A DNA stretch of 64,000 bases from Bombyx mori (taxonomy: Eukaryota; Arthropoda; Insecta; Lepidoptera; Bombycidae). Numbering within the stretch: the first letter of the stretch is position 1; every line of letters begins with the position of its first letter. The stretch is taken from NCBI RefSeq assembly GCF_030269925.1, contig NC_085109.1:8246001-8310000 (forward strand), given 5' to 3'. Shown in pieces: positions 1 to 11,874 of the stretch. The translations under genes were made by a program, and so were the position numbers. The notes under the pieces are model-generated. The model did no database searches. It was not told the DNA's origin and saw only the letters and a program-made list of their open reading frames with translations.

Positions 1-84
1 TTTTGTGGTAGTAAATCGCTAGCGCCATGACCTGTGCTTCTTCAAACGAAGCTTGTGCAGAGTACTTAATGGCAACGGTATTGG

Positions 85-155
85 TAATGTCCAGGGGCGA
101 CGGTAACCACTCATCTGCCTATCCTTGTCTGCCTATAAAGGCAATTTTTTTTAGT
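85..155 (+). repeat. Degraded 3' tail of a non-LTR retroelement
   Basis: The stretch has the words gggcgacggtaaccactca, tctgcctat and aaaggcaa followed by a T run. It matches, with decay, the better preserved tails at 58933-59056 and 15073-15162. The bases before it (1-84) may belong to the same element. Confidence 0.5.
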
Positions 156-314
156 AACTATCACTTCTATTGAGCCCTTGATATGACAGTTTTTTAGTCA
201 AACTAATTCGAATCCAAACAGTAATTCCTTATCTCCCGGTATTTGTATTATTAACAATCTCATTTCTGAGTATTAATTTGATATGATATTACACTAACGT
301 ATTGTGGTCGTCAA

Positions 315-435
315 CCGGCATTTACTGGTGATAGAGCGCATTGTGAGATTGCACAATTAGGGCCCACCGCCCTGCCTATGTATGCCGCGACGTTGTCATA
401 TGTTCCGATTTGAAGGACGAGACAGCCGTTATACA
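315..435 (+). repeat. Degraded Bm1-type SINE fragment
   Basis: It retains diverged pieces of the SINE core (ccaccgccctgcctatg, gccgcgacg, gatttgaaggacgagacagccg) in the right order. It is heavily mutated compared with the copies at 8574 and 36413. Confidence 0.55.
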
Positions 436-1000
436 AAAATGATGACGGTATTCACGATCTAATATCTATCAACTCCGATAACCAAGTGAGCCCTTCACTT
501 ATTTCCTAAATGTAATTAATTTAAAAAATCAGTATCGAAGACAATACAAACACACATCTGCTAAAGCCAAGCGAGCGAGAAAAGCCAATTCTAAAAGCAT
601 TTTTTTATTTTATTTGATGATTTGCATATTTGATATTAGTTAGTTTTTCATGATCATTAGTAAATATGATCAAGTGATTGTTTAGTAAATATCACCAACC
701 TTCTTGAGCCGGTGCTGCTCGAAGACAATGCTCCTGTACAAGGGGTCTTTCTCAGTATCCCACGATTAATTGTAGTTTTTATTGTGTAATTAATATTTTC
801 TTTTTTTATAAAATTATTGTTTAATTGCATTTTTATTATGTATCCAGAATACGTATTTTCTGATTACGATCACAAAAAGCTCATTATTATAGTAAAGTAA
901 TATTTAGTCATCCGTCTACAGTATACACACTATACACGTTTATTATAACAAAATTGAACGTAAAACACTGTTATGAAGCAATGAACTGTATATAAATCAG

Positions 1001-1129
1001 GGGACGTCGTCGCAGTATTACAAGGTGGCCGGTGTCTACGGGAAACGTGCCGCACTAATTCTTGCTGACTTGACAAACGGCCCTGTGCGTGTTGCCGTTA
1101 TCTTGTGCTACAAGAAAATAACAAAATAA
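1001..1129 (+). other. Possible small terminal exon (42 codons)
   Basis: After an acceptor-like atcag, a phase-0 frame reads GTSSQYYKVAGVYGKRAALI and continues through LADLTNGPVRVAVILC to a TAA that overlaps an AATAAA-like signal. The residues look protein-like, but I cannot join this piece in frame to the exon at 1308, which needs two carried-in bases. It could be an alternative last exon, part of another gene or chance. Confidence 0.25.
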
Positions 1130-1307
1130 AAACAAATGCAGTGAATGAAAAATGAAAAGATAGGCTTTTTTTTTATTGACATGTAATGCGACGACAAGGA
1201 ATGCCAGGGCCCCAACACAGTTGTTGCCTTGTAGAGTTGTACTCTGAACTCTTTTCCCAACTCATTTGAAGAACAGTACTGGCCATTAAAAAAAATTTTT
1301 GTTTTAG

Positions 1308-2357
1308 GCACAGCACCCACGCTCGGATGGTCGTGAGCGGAGTCAATGCTGTTTATATCGTGGGAACATTTAAGCATCTCGGAACCGACGCTGATTTTAA
1401 GGTAATAATTTTATGTAATAATGACCAGGGACAAATTTAATATGTAATTTTTCTTTTATAAATTAGGATATCTTATTAATTTCATGTATCGTAAAAAAGG
1501 ATAGAAGTGAAACAGTTCTAAGCCACCTAAAATTAGATTAACAAACTTTTACCCGCTATTTTATACAGATGCTAATGCAGAATCCCAAATTAAATAAGAT
1601 ATTAAACAATTCCGATAACATTATCATGGTAATGTTTTCTTTTCTGTTTTAAAGCTTTATTAACTAGTGTTCCCACTCGTTGAAATTGATCAAAATAACA
1701 AACACCTCAAGATTGATTTAATGTAATACATTTTTTCTCCTATGTTTTATTAATATCATTTGATCTTATACGAAGATTTTTTTTTCGTAATTATTAGTAC
1801 TAAGGCTTGTTAATATCTATTAAAAACTAGCTGACCCGGCAGACTTCGTTGTGCCTCAATCGATAAATAAAAGACCTAAGCTTTTGTATAAAATAAACTT
1901 AAAACAAACAAAAGGAATCCGTCCGACGGGAGACACATAAAAGGAAAAACAAAATTGTTATTTTTATTTAATTCCGAGCATTTTCATATTTGTCTACCTT
2001 TTAAACCTTCTCTGGACTTCGACAAATAATTTAAGACGAAAATTAGCCAAATCGGTCCAGCTCTTCTCGAGTTTTAGCGAGACTAACGAACAGTAATTCA
2101 TTTTTATTATATATATAGATATATGTATTCACGAACAGAGAAGAAAACGGTACTTAGACCTTACCCAATAAACCTTTATTGTGTTCTATCAACAGTTATA
2201 CCTGACAACTAACGTGACCCAGGCCGACTTCAACATGGGCTACACGATGACCGGGACATTAGAACGTGGAAGTCGTTCTGCCAACTCCTTCCAAGTGACA
2301 CACTTTGCTGTATTGCGCCGTTGCGACCACGACACGCACCATTTGAAAAACTCCTAA
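1308..2357 (+). CDS. Last two coding exons of an unrecognised gene
   Basis: Two exons join in frame. Exon 1308-1401 follows acceptor ttttag, ends at donor gtaata, and has one leading base that completes an incoming codon. Exon 2196-2357 follows acceptor caacag in phase 0 and ends with TAA. They encode 84 residues including [19 protein letters not shown], then [20 protein letters not shown] and [13 protein letters not shown]. The segment is beta-strand-like with one cysteine near the end. I cannot name the family; an extracellular or secreted domain is possible but is inference. The 794-bp intron holds a Helitron-like element. Upstream exons must lie left of 1308 or outside the window. Confidence 0.6.
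1827..2119 (-). mobile_element. Non-autonomous Helitron-like element (family 1)
   Basis: On the minus strand it starts TCTATATATATA, contains gttagtctcgctaaaactcg and ggaccgatttggctaatttt, and ends gccgggtcagCTAG. The flanks are A before TC and T after CTAG, the usual Helitron target. The same family is at 13013-13209 and 31985-32279. It sits in an intron of the gene at 1308-2357. Confidence 0.7.
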
Positions 2358-4985
2358 ATACCGCACTCAAAATATGTACTATTATATATACACAGTTCGT
2401 CAAATTATATAGTAGCTATCCTTAGAAATTGCAATTGTGCGACGAGCTTAAAAACTTTGCCATTATCGTAATCTCAAATGATAATTTTGATGCGTCGGCC
2501 ATTTAAATGAAGTTTAAATATTAATAACATTAGAGACAAATTTTGATAGTTATTCACTAGCAATCGACATTACATTAAATACCGGGCAAAAGTTGAAGCT
2601 AAGCAATCTATAACATACATTCCCACACATCAATTTAGTTCAGTTTCAATATGGAACTCTATAAGTGAAAAGATAATTAGATGAATCGAATAGAAGTTAA
2701 ATATTCTAAGATTTAAGCAATACATTTGTTAAGGTGACATTTTAAATTCATGATGAAAACGTACAATTGTACTCTCACAAAATTCAATTCGAGCTTAAAC
2801 AATATTTAAGATCAATTTCAAAAGTCTTCTTGTGAATTGAATTGAGTACAATAGGAGTTTTATGAATTCGAACTCAAGTAGCAATTTGCTGGTCATTAAT
2901 TTTAAGATTGCTAAGCAATATCGTCATCGCAAATTCTAATCATTTCAACTAACATTATCAACTTGAAACGGGAAGGAATTGTTGGACAGTGGAAAAAGTA
3001 ATCATAAATTTGTGAATATTTATTGAAATTATGGAGAGAAGCTTGTAGATTTTGTAGTATAGATTATTTATTTATTTTTATATTCCTTGTATTAGAAATT
3101 TAGTACTTAGATAATCACGTAGGTACTGTATTTCGATTTATGAATATTCTAGGTACATTGTAGATATTTGTAGGAACTATTGCAATAGTTTTTTTTTTTT
3201 TTCGAAATATCTTTGGAGATCACATTTAGTCATATCTTAATCTTTAATCCTTAGAGCTATAACTATAGATAGCACTACGGTGTATACATTAAACATAATG
3301 TTCATTTTATTCAAATGGTTAGGCTGATATAATTTCAGTGATTTAATTTGTTTTACGGTTCGCTGTGTTTCAGCTTCGAAAGAATTTAATATAAGGTGAA
3401 CTAATCATTTTGAAATGGATGTGTGTAGTAGTGTGTAGTATCCATCACGCTTCGATACACAAAATAATAATATATTGGATAGCGCGCCGTGGCCACATCG
3501 ATCGCTGGACGATGTTCCATAAACCTCAACCGACGCTACGAATATTTTGTTTACGAGTGGCTCTACGATAAACATATATTTTTAAATCCCTAATAAATAG
3601 TTCGGAACCTTTTATTGCCATATTAAAAAAACTTTGCTTTTGTAGTTTTCAATATTTCCGCATGCCTTTTGATCTCTTTTCATTCGAAGGAACTGGTCTA
3701 TCGAAAATGTTTATTCAATTTTTTTAGACGTAGGTTCTAAGTATGTAGAAAGCGTTAGGTTAAGACATTTAAGTGGAAGTAAATACGTCCAATATCGCAC
3801 TCCCTCCAGTGTTTATACACATCATTTTTTATAAAATATGATGTATTTTATGGCTCCTATTTGGCTGTATTTGCCTCTATATTAATATTTAAACTGTTTC
3901 TACGTGTGCTACATATACCAGTACCTATCAAAAAGCTTAGTAGGTTCAGTACTTTTTCGTAATATAGAAAGACATTCTTTCAAATCATTGTATTAGATTA
4001 GATTCTATTGACTCGCGTAGTTTTGATGTTGTTAAATTTTTTCAAGTATTCAATTACTGTTGCCGACTAGTGTTAGAAGTAGTGTGATTTAAAATAAATA
4101 AATCATTTTTTTTCTCTCTTTTATCACACACAAACGAATGATTGATTTGTCTTAAGCTATTGACCTGAAGTAGTATAGAATGCGATTAAAATTAAATGTT
4201 TTATCCATAAATAGCCGATGCAATGGTTAAATCAAACAATTATTGAATTACCATCAATCGCTGAACTAATATAATACAAATATTTACCAACATCCATATT
4301 AATGTTCTACAGTTAACATAAATATGTAAATCAGCCTCTTGATACAAATCCCTCTCGGGAATCTAAACCGTTTCATAACTCAAGCAGGTATTGGTAACAC
4401 GAAAATGAAAACTCATGGCTCGACTTACAAATATATCCCTCTCCCTCTCCCTCGCTCTCTCAATATTAGTAAGTTAGTAATTTAAATGTAACTTACTAAA
4501 ACTAAAAGTGTAACATTAGTAGAATTTCTTATAAAAATAATTTTAGGGACTTTTTATAATAAGCTACTTTTTTCTAGTTATTAGTACATCAAGATGGGTA
4601 TTTTTGTTTTAACTATTGAATCTCGAATCTTCTGTTGTTACAATTATTTCATATTCTTCTATATGACTTAATAATTATAAATTCTTATAACGCATATATC
4701 TTCATATTTTTCATAGCTTTCTTATTAACAACTTTCGTTTTCTATGTAACAAAATGATGGTATTTTTGTATTGAAGAAACATAAAAATTGGTTGTGTCGT
4801 ATTTGTATCGATAGGTTGTATGAAGTTTTATTTTTGTATGTATTGTAATTATATATTAAATGCAAAAATTTTACCAATTGTAACTAATTTTTAATCATTT
4901 TATAAAGCAAGTGCCAAAATAATTTAAGTTATTTTAAGTTTAGGCTTCAATATATAATAATATTAAAATACTGTAAATAAAGATT
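2358..4985 (+). other. Probable long 3' UTR, no ORF or repeat seen
   Basis: This AT-rich stretch follows the TAA at 2355-2357. It has no Bm1, Helitron or retroelement tail, unlike nearly every other gap in the window, and ends near the AATAAA at about 4977. I infer that it is transcribed 3' UTR of the preceding gene. A CT-rich microsatellite lies near 4437-4461. Confidence 0.35.
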
Positions 4986-5124
4986 AATTTTAAAAAATTT
5001 AACGTTATCTTACGGATGCTGATGACACAAATAAATCATAATAAAATCACCTTGTTTTTTTATTTCATGTCAACCCTTTCAATTATTTTATTTACATATT
5101 AAGAACTAAAAACGAGCCGTAACA

Positions 5125-5488
5125 TCTATACATATAAATAAAATTGGAGGGTGTGTTTGTAATATTCAAATAACCGCTTTTTACTACATGCATATGAATA
5201 TACATATATATACATACGGTACATACACCAAAACAACATTTTTTACAATTTTTGTCTGTCTGTCTGTCTGTTTGTTCCGTCTAATCTCTGGAACGGCTGG
5301 ACCGATATTGACGAGACTTTCACTGATAGGTAGCTGATGATATAAGGAGAAACTAGGCTACTTTTTTAGACTAGCTTTGCCCCGCGGCGTCACCCGCGGT
5401 ACAACAATAATCACAGGTAACATCGCGGGACTCAGCGATCAATAATAAAATTTAATGTTTCCGAAGCGAAGCGAGGGCGGGTCGCCAG
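5125..5488 (+). mobile_element. Non-autonomous Helitron-like element (family 2)
   Basis: It starts TCTATACATATAAATAAAAT after an A and carries a tctg microsatellite with the text ctctggaacggctggacc. It ends in the hairpin-prone gaagcgaagcgagggcgggt followed by CGCCAG, a mutated CTAG, then T. The element at 44603-44964 is nearly identical. It ends about 300 bp before the SDR start codon, so it may overlap that gene's promoter region. Confidence 0.75.
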
Positions 5489-5793
5489 TAACACATCAAA
5501 AACAGGAATAACAAATTCTAAAAAGTAATATTGCAGCACTTCAATTAATCGCAGATGAAACAGAGCAATGAATCAGACGACGCTTCTAGAAAAAAAAACA
5601 ACCATCTCTATCGATTGATTTAATTTAAATATGTCAATAACTTAACGTAAGACAGTAAAGCAACGTTCTGTAATAATAGAAGCTGGTTTAACTTTCATTT
5701 TGTGGTCACATAGTAACGTAGCCGGATTCGTAATCATCGATGTATAATGTAACCAGTCTCATTGTTCGTCAGCACTCGCTCGGCGCCGGTACT

Positions 5794-6558
5794 ATGTTCA
5801 ATAATAAAGTAGTTTTAGTTACGGGAGCCAGTTCGGGAATAGGCGCGTCTTGTGCAATGAAATTTGCCGAATTAAATGCCTCTCTATCACTAATTGGAAG
5901 GAACGTTAACAAACTTAATGAAACGGCTAGCAGCTGTGAACAAATCTGCGGTCTAAAACCATTGATTATCGTTGCCGACATTACAAATATAGATGACATC
6001 GACAGAATTATCAATAACACATTAAACAAGTATGGAAAGATTGATGTTCTTGTGAACAGCGCTGGAGTATCTTCATTAGCTGGAATACAACCTGACATCG
6101 AAGCTTTCGACTACGTAATGGCAAGTAATCTTCGAGGGCCTTATCTTCTTACAACTAAAGTTATACCCCATCTCATTGAAACGAGAGGAAACATTGTGAA
6201 CATTTCAAGTATGCTCTCATTTAAGCCGTTGCCCGCAATGACCGCTTATTGCATGTCAAAGGCAGCCATCGACATGTTTAGTAAATGCTTGGCTTTGGAG
6301 CTTGGACCGAAAGGGGTGCGAGTAAATACTGTGAATCCCGGACCTGTGAGAACACCACTCTTCACAACAAGCGGCATGAAAGAAAGTGATGTGAAAGCAA
6401 TGTTTCGAATCGTAGAATCAAACGCACCGCTACGTATAGTTACCGAAGCGACTGATGTAGCAAATATTGTGACATTCGTAGCTAGTGAGAGTGCCCGTTG
6501 CGTCACTGGGTGTTCATATTTCGTTGATAGCGGACTAAGTTTAGGCGATGCAAAATAA
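5794..6558 (+). CDS. Classical short-chain dehydrogenase/reductase (FabG-like), intronless
   Basis: The 254-residue protein has the normal length of a classical SDR and no intron. It should use NAD(P)(H) for oxidation or reduction of an alcohol or ketone; the substrate cannot be read from sequence. Counting from MFNNK, TGASSGIG (10-17) is the cofactor-binding glycine motif. NSAG (88-91) replaces the usual NNAG. Catalytic residues are Asn112, Ser138/139, Tyr152 and Lys156 (YCMSK), with the NPGPVRTP loop after them and a C-terminal VDSG in place of the usual VDGG. An upstream in-frame ATG at 5740 would add 18 residues with no SDR counterpart, so I chose 5794. Intronless FabG-like SDRs are common in moths. 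No signal peptide is visible, so a cytosolic location is likely. Confidence 0.93.
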   Translation: MFNNKVVLVTGASSGIGASCAMKFAELNASLSLIGRNVNKLNETASSCEQICGLKPLIIVADITNIDDIDRIINNTLNKYGKIDVLVNSAGVSSLAGIQPDIEAFDYVMASNLRGPYLLTTKVIPHLIETRGNIVNISSMLSFKPLPAMTAYCMSKAAIDMFSKCLALELGPKGVRVNTVNPGPVRTPLFTTSGMKESDVKAMFRIVESNAPLRIVTEATDVANIVTFVASESARCVTGCSYFVDSGLSLGDAK

Positions 6559-8342
6559 TTTTGAAGAAACAACAAGTTTCTGTAAAAAATCGGCTGTCTG
6601 TAAAGTCGATATACTGACGATAGTTGAACGTGACAACGTAATAAGAAAATACTGATGAAATGGTTTTATTTTTTCAATTATCGCAATTATCGTTGCTATA
6701 AACAATTGACACCACATTCACTTTTCACTGAACTTCATACTTGACGAAAACATGTAAATGTATTATTGTATAGCAGCTGTCCACGCGCATGCATCGCTCA
6801 CTCAAGTAGGAGAGAGACAGATGTCGAACGCTGCCGAACGCGGAGGCCGATTGTGCCCCTTTTTCGCTCGTTGCGCGCTCTCGCTTACACTTCAAACCTT
6901 AAATAGAACGCCTCAGAGCGAGGTAACGCGGCATGAGTCATGTTTTTTCGTGAGTGCAGCCGGCTTCATCGAATTATAAGACGCTGTCACGTCAAAAATT
7001 TGGTACTAAAACATTATTAAACATGTTTTTTTTTTCTTAAGTTTAAGGAGGCGTAAGAGGCGGAACATAGCATGCTCATAACCCCGATAACGTTGCTGGA
7101 GACAGTTAATTTCTAACTGACTTTTCGCCGAACAAAGACGAGGAAAGATTAAAATATGTTAAGCAGTGTATTAACGCTCGAAACAAACAAAGCCTTTGGA
7201 GAACGAAGTCTGATAACATGTTGAGATGTGCTCTCTGAGGTTCGAAAGAGCTCGTTTAGATTGTACGAACATTCTTGGCAGTTTTCTCTTCAAGCCAATC
7301 TCCTCTTTTCTAACGTAATTGCGGTAATATATTTGCTTATCTAGGCCCGTAATCCTTCCCCAGGTGGGTTCCTAACGCTGCGCTATCTTGCGATATTTTC
7401 CCTCCTATAATCATCACGTAAATTCATTGTTCCTCTGTTGGAACTATAAAATAAAAATTAGAATTTAACAAAAATGTACAAATTTCAAACTATGTAAGTA
7501 ATCTAGAAACAAACAGAATAGCGTATATTTTCATTTGCGGAATAAATATCAATATTGAAAAATTGTTGATAATTTTTTCAGATATAACTTAAAAATTAAG
7601 TATATTTTTTTCGAGCATTACTATAAACAGCATAAATGCATAAACAAAGATATTATGAATTGCCTTAAAATCGTTGGCTGACAGTTGTTGTTTTGTTCAA
7701 CCAATACAAAACACAATTAGAAACTGAACCCATAAAACAAGGCTTAAAAGATCCACAGGTACGAAAAGAAGAGTAACCTCGTTAAAATTACAGCAGTCTG
7801 CGCGTTATCCCAGATTAATATAATTCCCTAATTTATACGCGGCGGGCGTCACTACCTCGGCATGGGTGTTGCCGCCGGGGCGAAACCGCGGCTTTCAATT
7901 ACGTAATGTTGCTCGACTGAAATCCTAGAACATATCACTACGAAGAGGTGTAGTAAATTTGAATCTCAGTAATATTTATATTTGAAATGGCAACCTACTA
8001 AACTTAATATCGATTCATTCGCAATTTTATTTTTTTGTTCTAAATATACCTGTATATACCGCGTCTTTCATTTTTCGTCATTAAATTTTGGATTGGGTTG
8101 ATAAGCTCACGGCACTACTGGTTTCAATTGGATAATGACTGTTCTGCCGTTCAAACCGGAACCCGTGACCGGTCTAATCATAAATGGGCATACAAACAGA
8201 CAAATACGACCTTATCGCCAGCAAAAGTTATAAATTTGGCGCGATAGTTTTATTACACATTGTGATAATCGCTCGTGAACACAAGCCCGTTACGTAGTTC
8301 TTAAGAAAAATTAATACGCGCTTTTTTTTTTAAATTTGCCCT
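6559..8342. other. Non-coding stretch, no gene recognised
   Basis: A GC-richer piece at 6770-6990 (cgctgccgaacgcggaggcc) and one at 7840-7890 stand out from AT-rich surroundings and may be old transposon remnants. Decayed SINE-like words (acccgtgaccggtc) occur near 8090-8180. The 73-codon frame at 6758 has no recognisable content. Confidence 0.4.
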
Positions 8343-8573
8343 AGTTCTATCCTTTGAAAAATTCAAGCAATATTATAACTAATTAAAAAGATGTTTAAGA
8401 CGCAAAAAATATTTTTTAGTTAAAAAATAACTTAGCATACCGGAAAGCAAAAATGAAAATACCCGCAACGAGCAACGAAAATTCACAACCACATTTAAGA
8501 TTCCTGTTCGCCACCTAAGCTTTGAAGGAACGAGCACATGTAATAATACATCCACTGTAATACTCGTAACTTT
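8343..8573 (+). repeat. Direct duplication, copy 1
   Basis: It runs from agttctatcctttgaaaaat to aatactcgtaacttt and is repeated at 8818-9059. The two copies differ by scattered substitutions and small indels. The right end abuts the SINE. Confidence 0.85.
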
Positions 8574-8815
8574 ACTGGTGGTAGGACCTCTTGTGAGTCC
8601 GCGCGGGTAGGTACCACCAACCTGCCTATTTCTGCCGTGAAGCAGTAATGCGTTTCGGTTTGAAGGGTGGGGCAGCCGTTGTAACTATACTGAGATCTTA
8701 GAACTTATATCTCAAGGTGGGTGGCGCATTTACGTTGTAGATGTCTATGGGCTCCAGTAACCACTTAACACCAGGTGGGCTGTGAGATCGTCCACCCATC
8801 TAGGCAATAAAAAAA
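8574..8815 (+). mobile_element. Bm1-type SINE, 5'-truncated
   Basis: It begins actggtggtaggacctcttg, carries the core (gccgtgaagcagtaatgcg, gtttgaagggtggggcagcc) and ends at caataaaaaaa. The tRNA-like head is missing. It lies exactly between the two duplicated arms. Confidence 0.85.
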
Positions 8816-8817
8816 CA

Positions 8818-9059
8818 AGTTCCATCCTTTAAAAAAGTCTAGCAATATTTTAAGTGACTAAAAAGCTATTTATTACCCAGAAAACGCAAAAAATATTTTT
8901 TTAGTTAAAAAGTAACTTAAGCATACAGGAAAGCAAAAATGAAAATACCCGCAGCGAGCAACAAAAATTCACAACCACATTTAAGATTCCTGTTCGCCAC
9001 CTAAGCTCTGAAGGAACGAGCACATGTAATAATACATCCACTGTAATACTCGTAACTTT
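8818..9059 (+). repeat. Direct duplication, copy 2
   Basis: It runs from agttccatcctttaaaaaag to aatactcgtaacttt. It has the same order of words as copy 1, including the shared gaaaatacccgca and ttaagattcctgttcgccac, with about 10 extra bases near 8870-8885. Confidence 0.85.
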
Positions 9060-9639
9060 GTCAATGGGCGCCTTAATTATCTTTCTTCGAGTATGTTTAT
9101 TAGCGTTTGTTTTCCTTGTTTATTGCCGGTACTGGTTTACAACAATTCATTAGGTCAACTGAAAGAATAAGATAACATAACAAAAAATAAATAGGTAGGA
9201 AATCGACAATTTTTTTTAATCTTCAAATTACGTTAAATATTTCCATTACACTTGGACTTCCATTGCACATCCAGTATTAAGGCGTGTTTTATATTTGTGT
9301 ATTATTGAATTATATTTATTATTTCAGTCATTTTTAAGCGTTTCGATTTTGAGGTATACCAGCGTGCGAGATCTCACGACTCAAACCAAATATCATCTTA
9401 AACTATTAGATAAGAAGATCCGGAAGTCGAATAGAAAAATACATTCATTTTTATATCTTATTACTGCAAAATATAAAGGAGCTTATGTTAAATGACCCAT
9501 AGCTGTAAATGCACATTGGAACATGACCTTGAACTCACAATGATTATTTACAAAAACAATTGTCTCATGGGCATGGAGTAACTTTATTTTAGCAACAAAG
9601 CAGTAGAAGCTGTCTATTTTTTGTATAAATTATTATGCA

Positions 9640-9735
9640 CATCTTCATCATCAAGCCCACAGACATCCACTGCTGGACTTAGGACTCCCTCAAAGATCAC
9701 GATAAGCCGATCCTGAGCTGGTCGAATCCAGATGG
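9640..9735 (-). repeat. 3' end of a non-LTR retrotransposon, remnant
   Basis: On the minus strand it contains agtccagcagtggatgtctg and gggcttgatgatg, words typical of the end of moth reverse-transcriptase ORFs (reading PAVDV). Only the tail survives. Confidence 0.5.
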
Positions 9736-10038
9736 CACAATACCATTCTAATTATATGTAGGTACTTATAAGTTTAACTTCTTTCCTATTCAAAAATAAA
9801 ATTTAATTTAAATCTTGATGTTTTAATGTTAATTTAGTAATCATAAGATCAGTAATTATTGTTAATAATAAATTTTCCTACTATGTGTTAAAAAATCAAC
9901 ATAATAAATGTATATCGCTTCAAAGTATCATACAATATAATATAACGTAACCCACGAATCATTTCTTGTCAGTATTCGTTGTGGAAATCTAATTTAACCG
10001 ATTTTAATAAACCAGGATCAGGTCCTCAATGGATTGTA

Positions 10039-10450
10039 TCTATATATTAATACGTGAAGCAAAAACTTTGTATCCCTTTTTACGAAAATTGCACGGACGG
10101 AGGAGTATGAAATATTCCACACTTATACAGAATATAGAGAAGAAGTGCATAATGCTAATATTTTATTAAATAATGCATTTAAAATACATTAAATCAATAA
10201 AGAAAACATTACACACACTACATACCATGTATTTGACGCACACACGCATGCATACTATTTATTGTCAAACTTTTGTTCTTGACGTCTGCTGTCAAATTGA
10301 GAATAGATTAAATATTGTTTGTTTATAATAATATTTTTTTATAGTGTAGCCTTGGCGCAATTTGTAATTATAAAAGTATAAAATACAATTATAATAGTGT
10401 ACAAACTTACAATTCCAATTAATTATAGTCGAATTTCGACTACTGCGGGA
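10039..10450 (+). repeat. Dispersed TC-starting repeat, possibly Helitron-like (family 3)
   Basis: The TCTATATATTAATACGTGAA start and the following 130 bases (cgaaaattgcacggacgg, gaatatagagaagaa) recur at 39236-39415. The right end is uncertain. It may end near the 17-base palindrome tagtcgaatttcgacta at about 10427-10443. A weak 61-codon minus-strand frame (10423-10608) overlaps the right side and is probably repeat-derived. Confidence 0.5.
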
Positions 10451-11485
10451 CCTCTCATTTTTTTAAATGTGTCATTGCAGAACTTTTTTGTATGTGAACC
10501 ATTGTTGTCGATATTTATTTGAAAGCCGGTGCTTTTAATGTGGCCCCATTTAAATTTTATCAAGATCTGACTTGTGATTTTTGATTTAGCCATTATTATT
10601 AAGCACATTTAATAAACTTTGTCTACATTCATAATTTAATTTTCTTGTGGGTGGTATTTATAGTAATTTTTTAATTAAAAAAAATAGGTTGCAGTTTGTA
10701 ATAAACAGGTCAATATGTAATCGACAACGACTAATTGCTAATAGTCACCATTACAAACAACGCACGTTAAGAAAAGACAAGTCTGGCGAAATTGAAGGTA
10801 AGCAAACGATTTTTATAAGGAAACAAACTATTAGTTAACTCATAAAAGACAACGGGTAAAATACAAAACACTAATTGGAGAAGGTATTGTCGGGACCCGT
10901 CCTGGAAATAAGGAAATGAACGATCTTCCTCTGGGTTTCATTATTTGACTATTTTTTTCAAGGCACGTCGGACTATCGTATTTGCTGACAGTAATCTTGA
11001 AGACTTGGCGTACCCGCCCGAATATATCGGACCTACAAGCCCCAGAGACCAACGGACTTGCCGAGATCGGCTCTTGGTGATCATTTGTTGTTTTGTTACC
11101 TACGACACACCGAACACAGCCTTAGCTCAGTTGTGTAAGGATTAAAATCGAGAAGTGTTTCTTTTTTGTTTTTGTAGGAAAGGGCTGCGTAATCGACAGG
11201 CGTCTATTTAAGGGACCAGAAGATCATTCTGCTTGTAATATGCTGTGCACGTGTTGGGAATGCGATGTTTTTTCAATGTCGGAAGATTATGTTTCTCTGT
11301 CATTAATGTTTGGAAATTACTTTTCTAGCCGCGTAATATAAATGACCACTAAATATTTTCGCGTCACATTTGTTCATCGTTTTTTAATTACCGTTTGATT
11401 TGGTCTCAAAGGTATGGGGCATATTCGTAATCGCTTAAAGGGGAACGTCTATTGCTTTGTGGCAAATCAGGAAAAAAGATGATGC

Positions 11486-11874
11486 AAAGGTGAATCCTGC
11501 AGGCGGGTACCAATTTTTCTAATGAAATACGTATTTAACAAATGTTCACGACTGACTTCCACGGTGAAGGAATAACATCGTGTGATAAAAATCAAACCCG
11601 CAAAATTATAATTTGCGTAATTACTGGTGGTAGGACCTCTTGTGAGTCGGCACGGGTAGGTACCACCGCCCTGCCTATTTCTGCCGTGAAGCAGTAATTC
11701 GTTTCGGTTTGAAGGGTGGGCCCCCGTGGCAGCCGTTGTAACTATACTGAGACCTTAGAAATTATATCTCAAGGTGGGTGGCGCATTTACGTTGTAGATG
11801 TCTATGGGCTCCAGTGACCATTTAACATCAGGTGGGCTGTGAGCTCGCCCAGCTATCTAAGCAATTAAAAAAAA
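11486..11874 (+). mobile_element. Bm1-type SINE, nearly full length
   Basis: It includes the end of the tRNA-related head (gtgaatcctgcaggcgggta), the middle (ccacggtgaaggaataacat) and the full 3' core, and ends in caattaaaaaaaa. A short insertion (gcccccgtg) interrupts the core near 11727. Confidence 0.85.
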
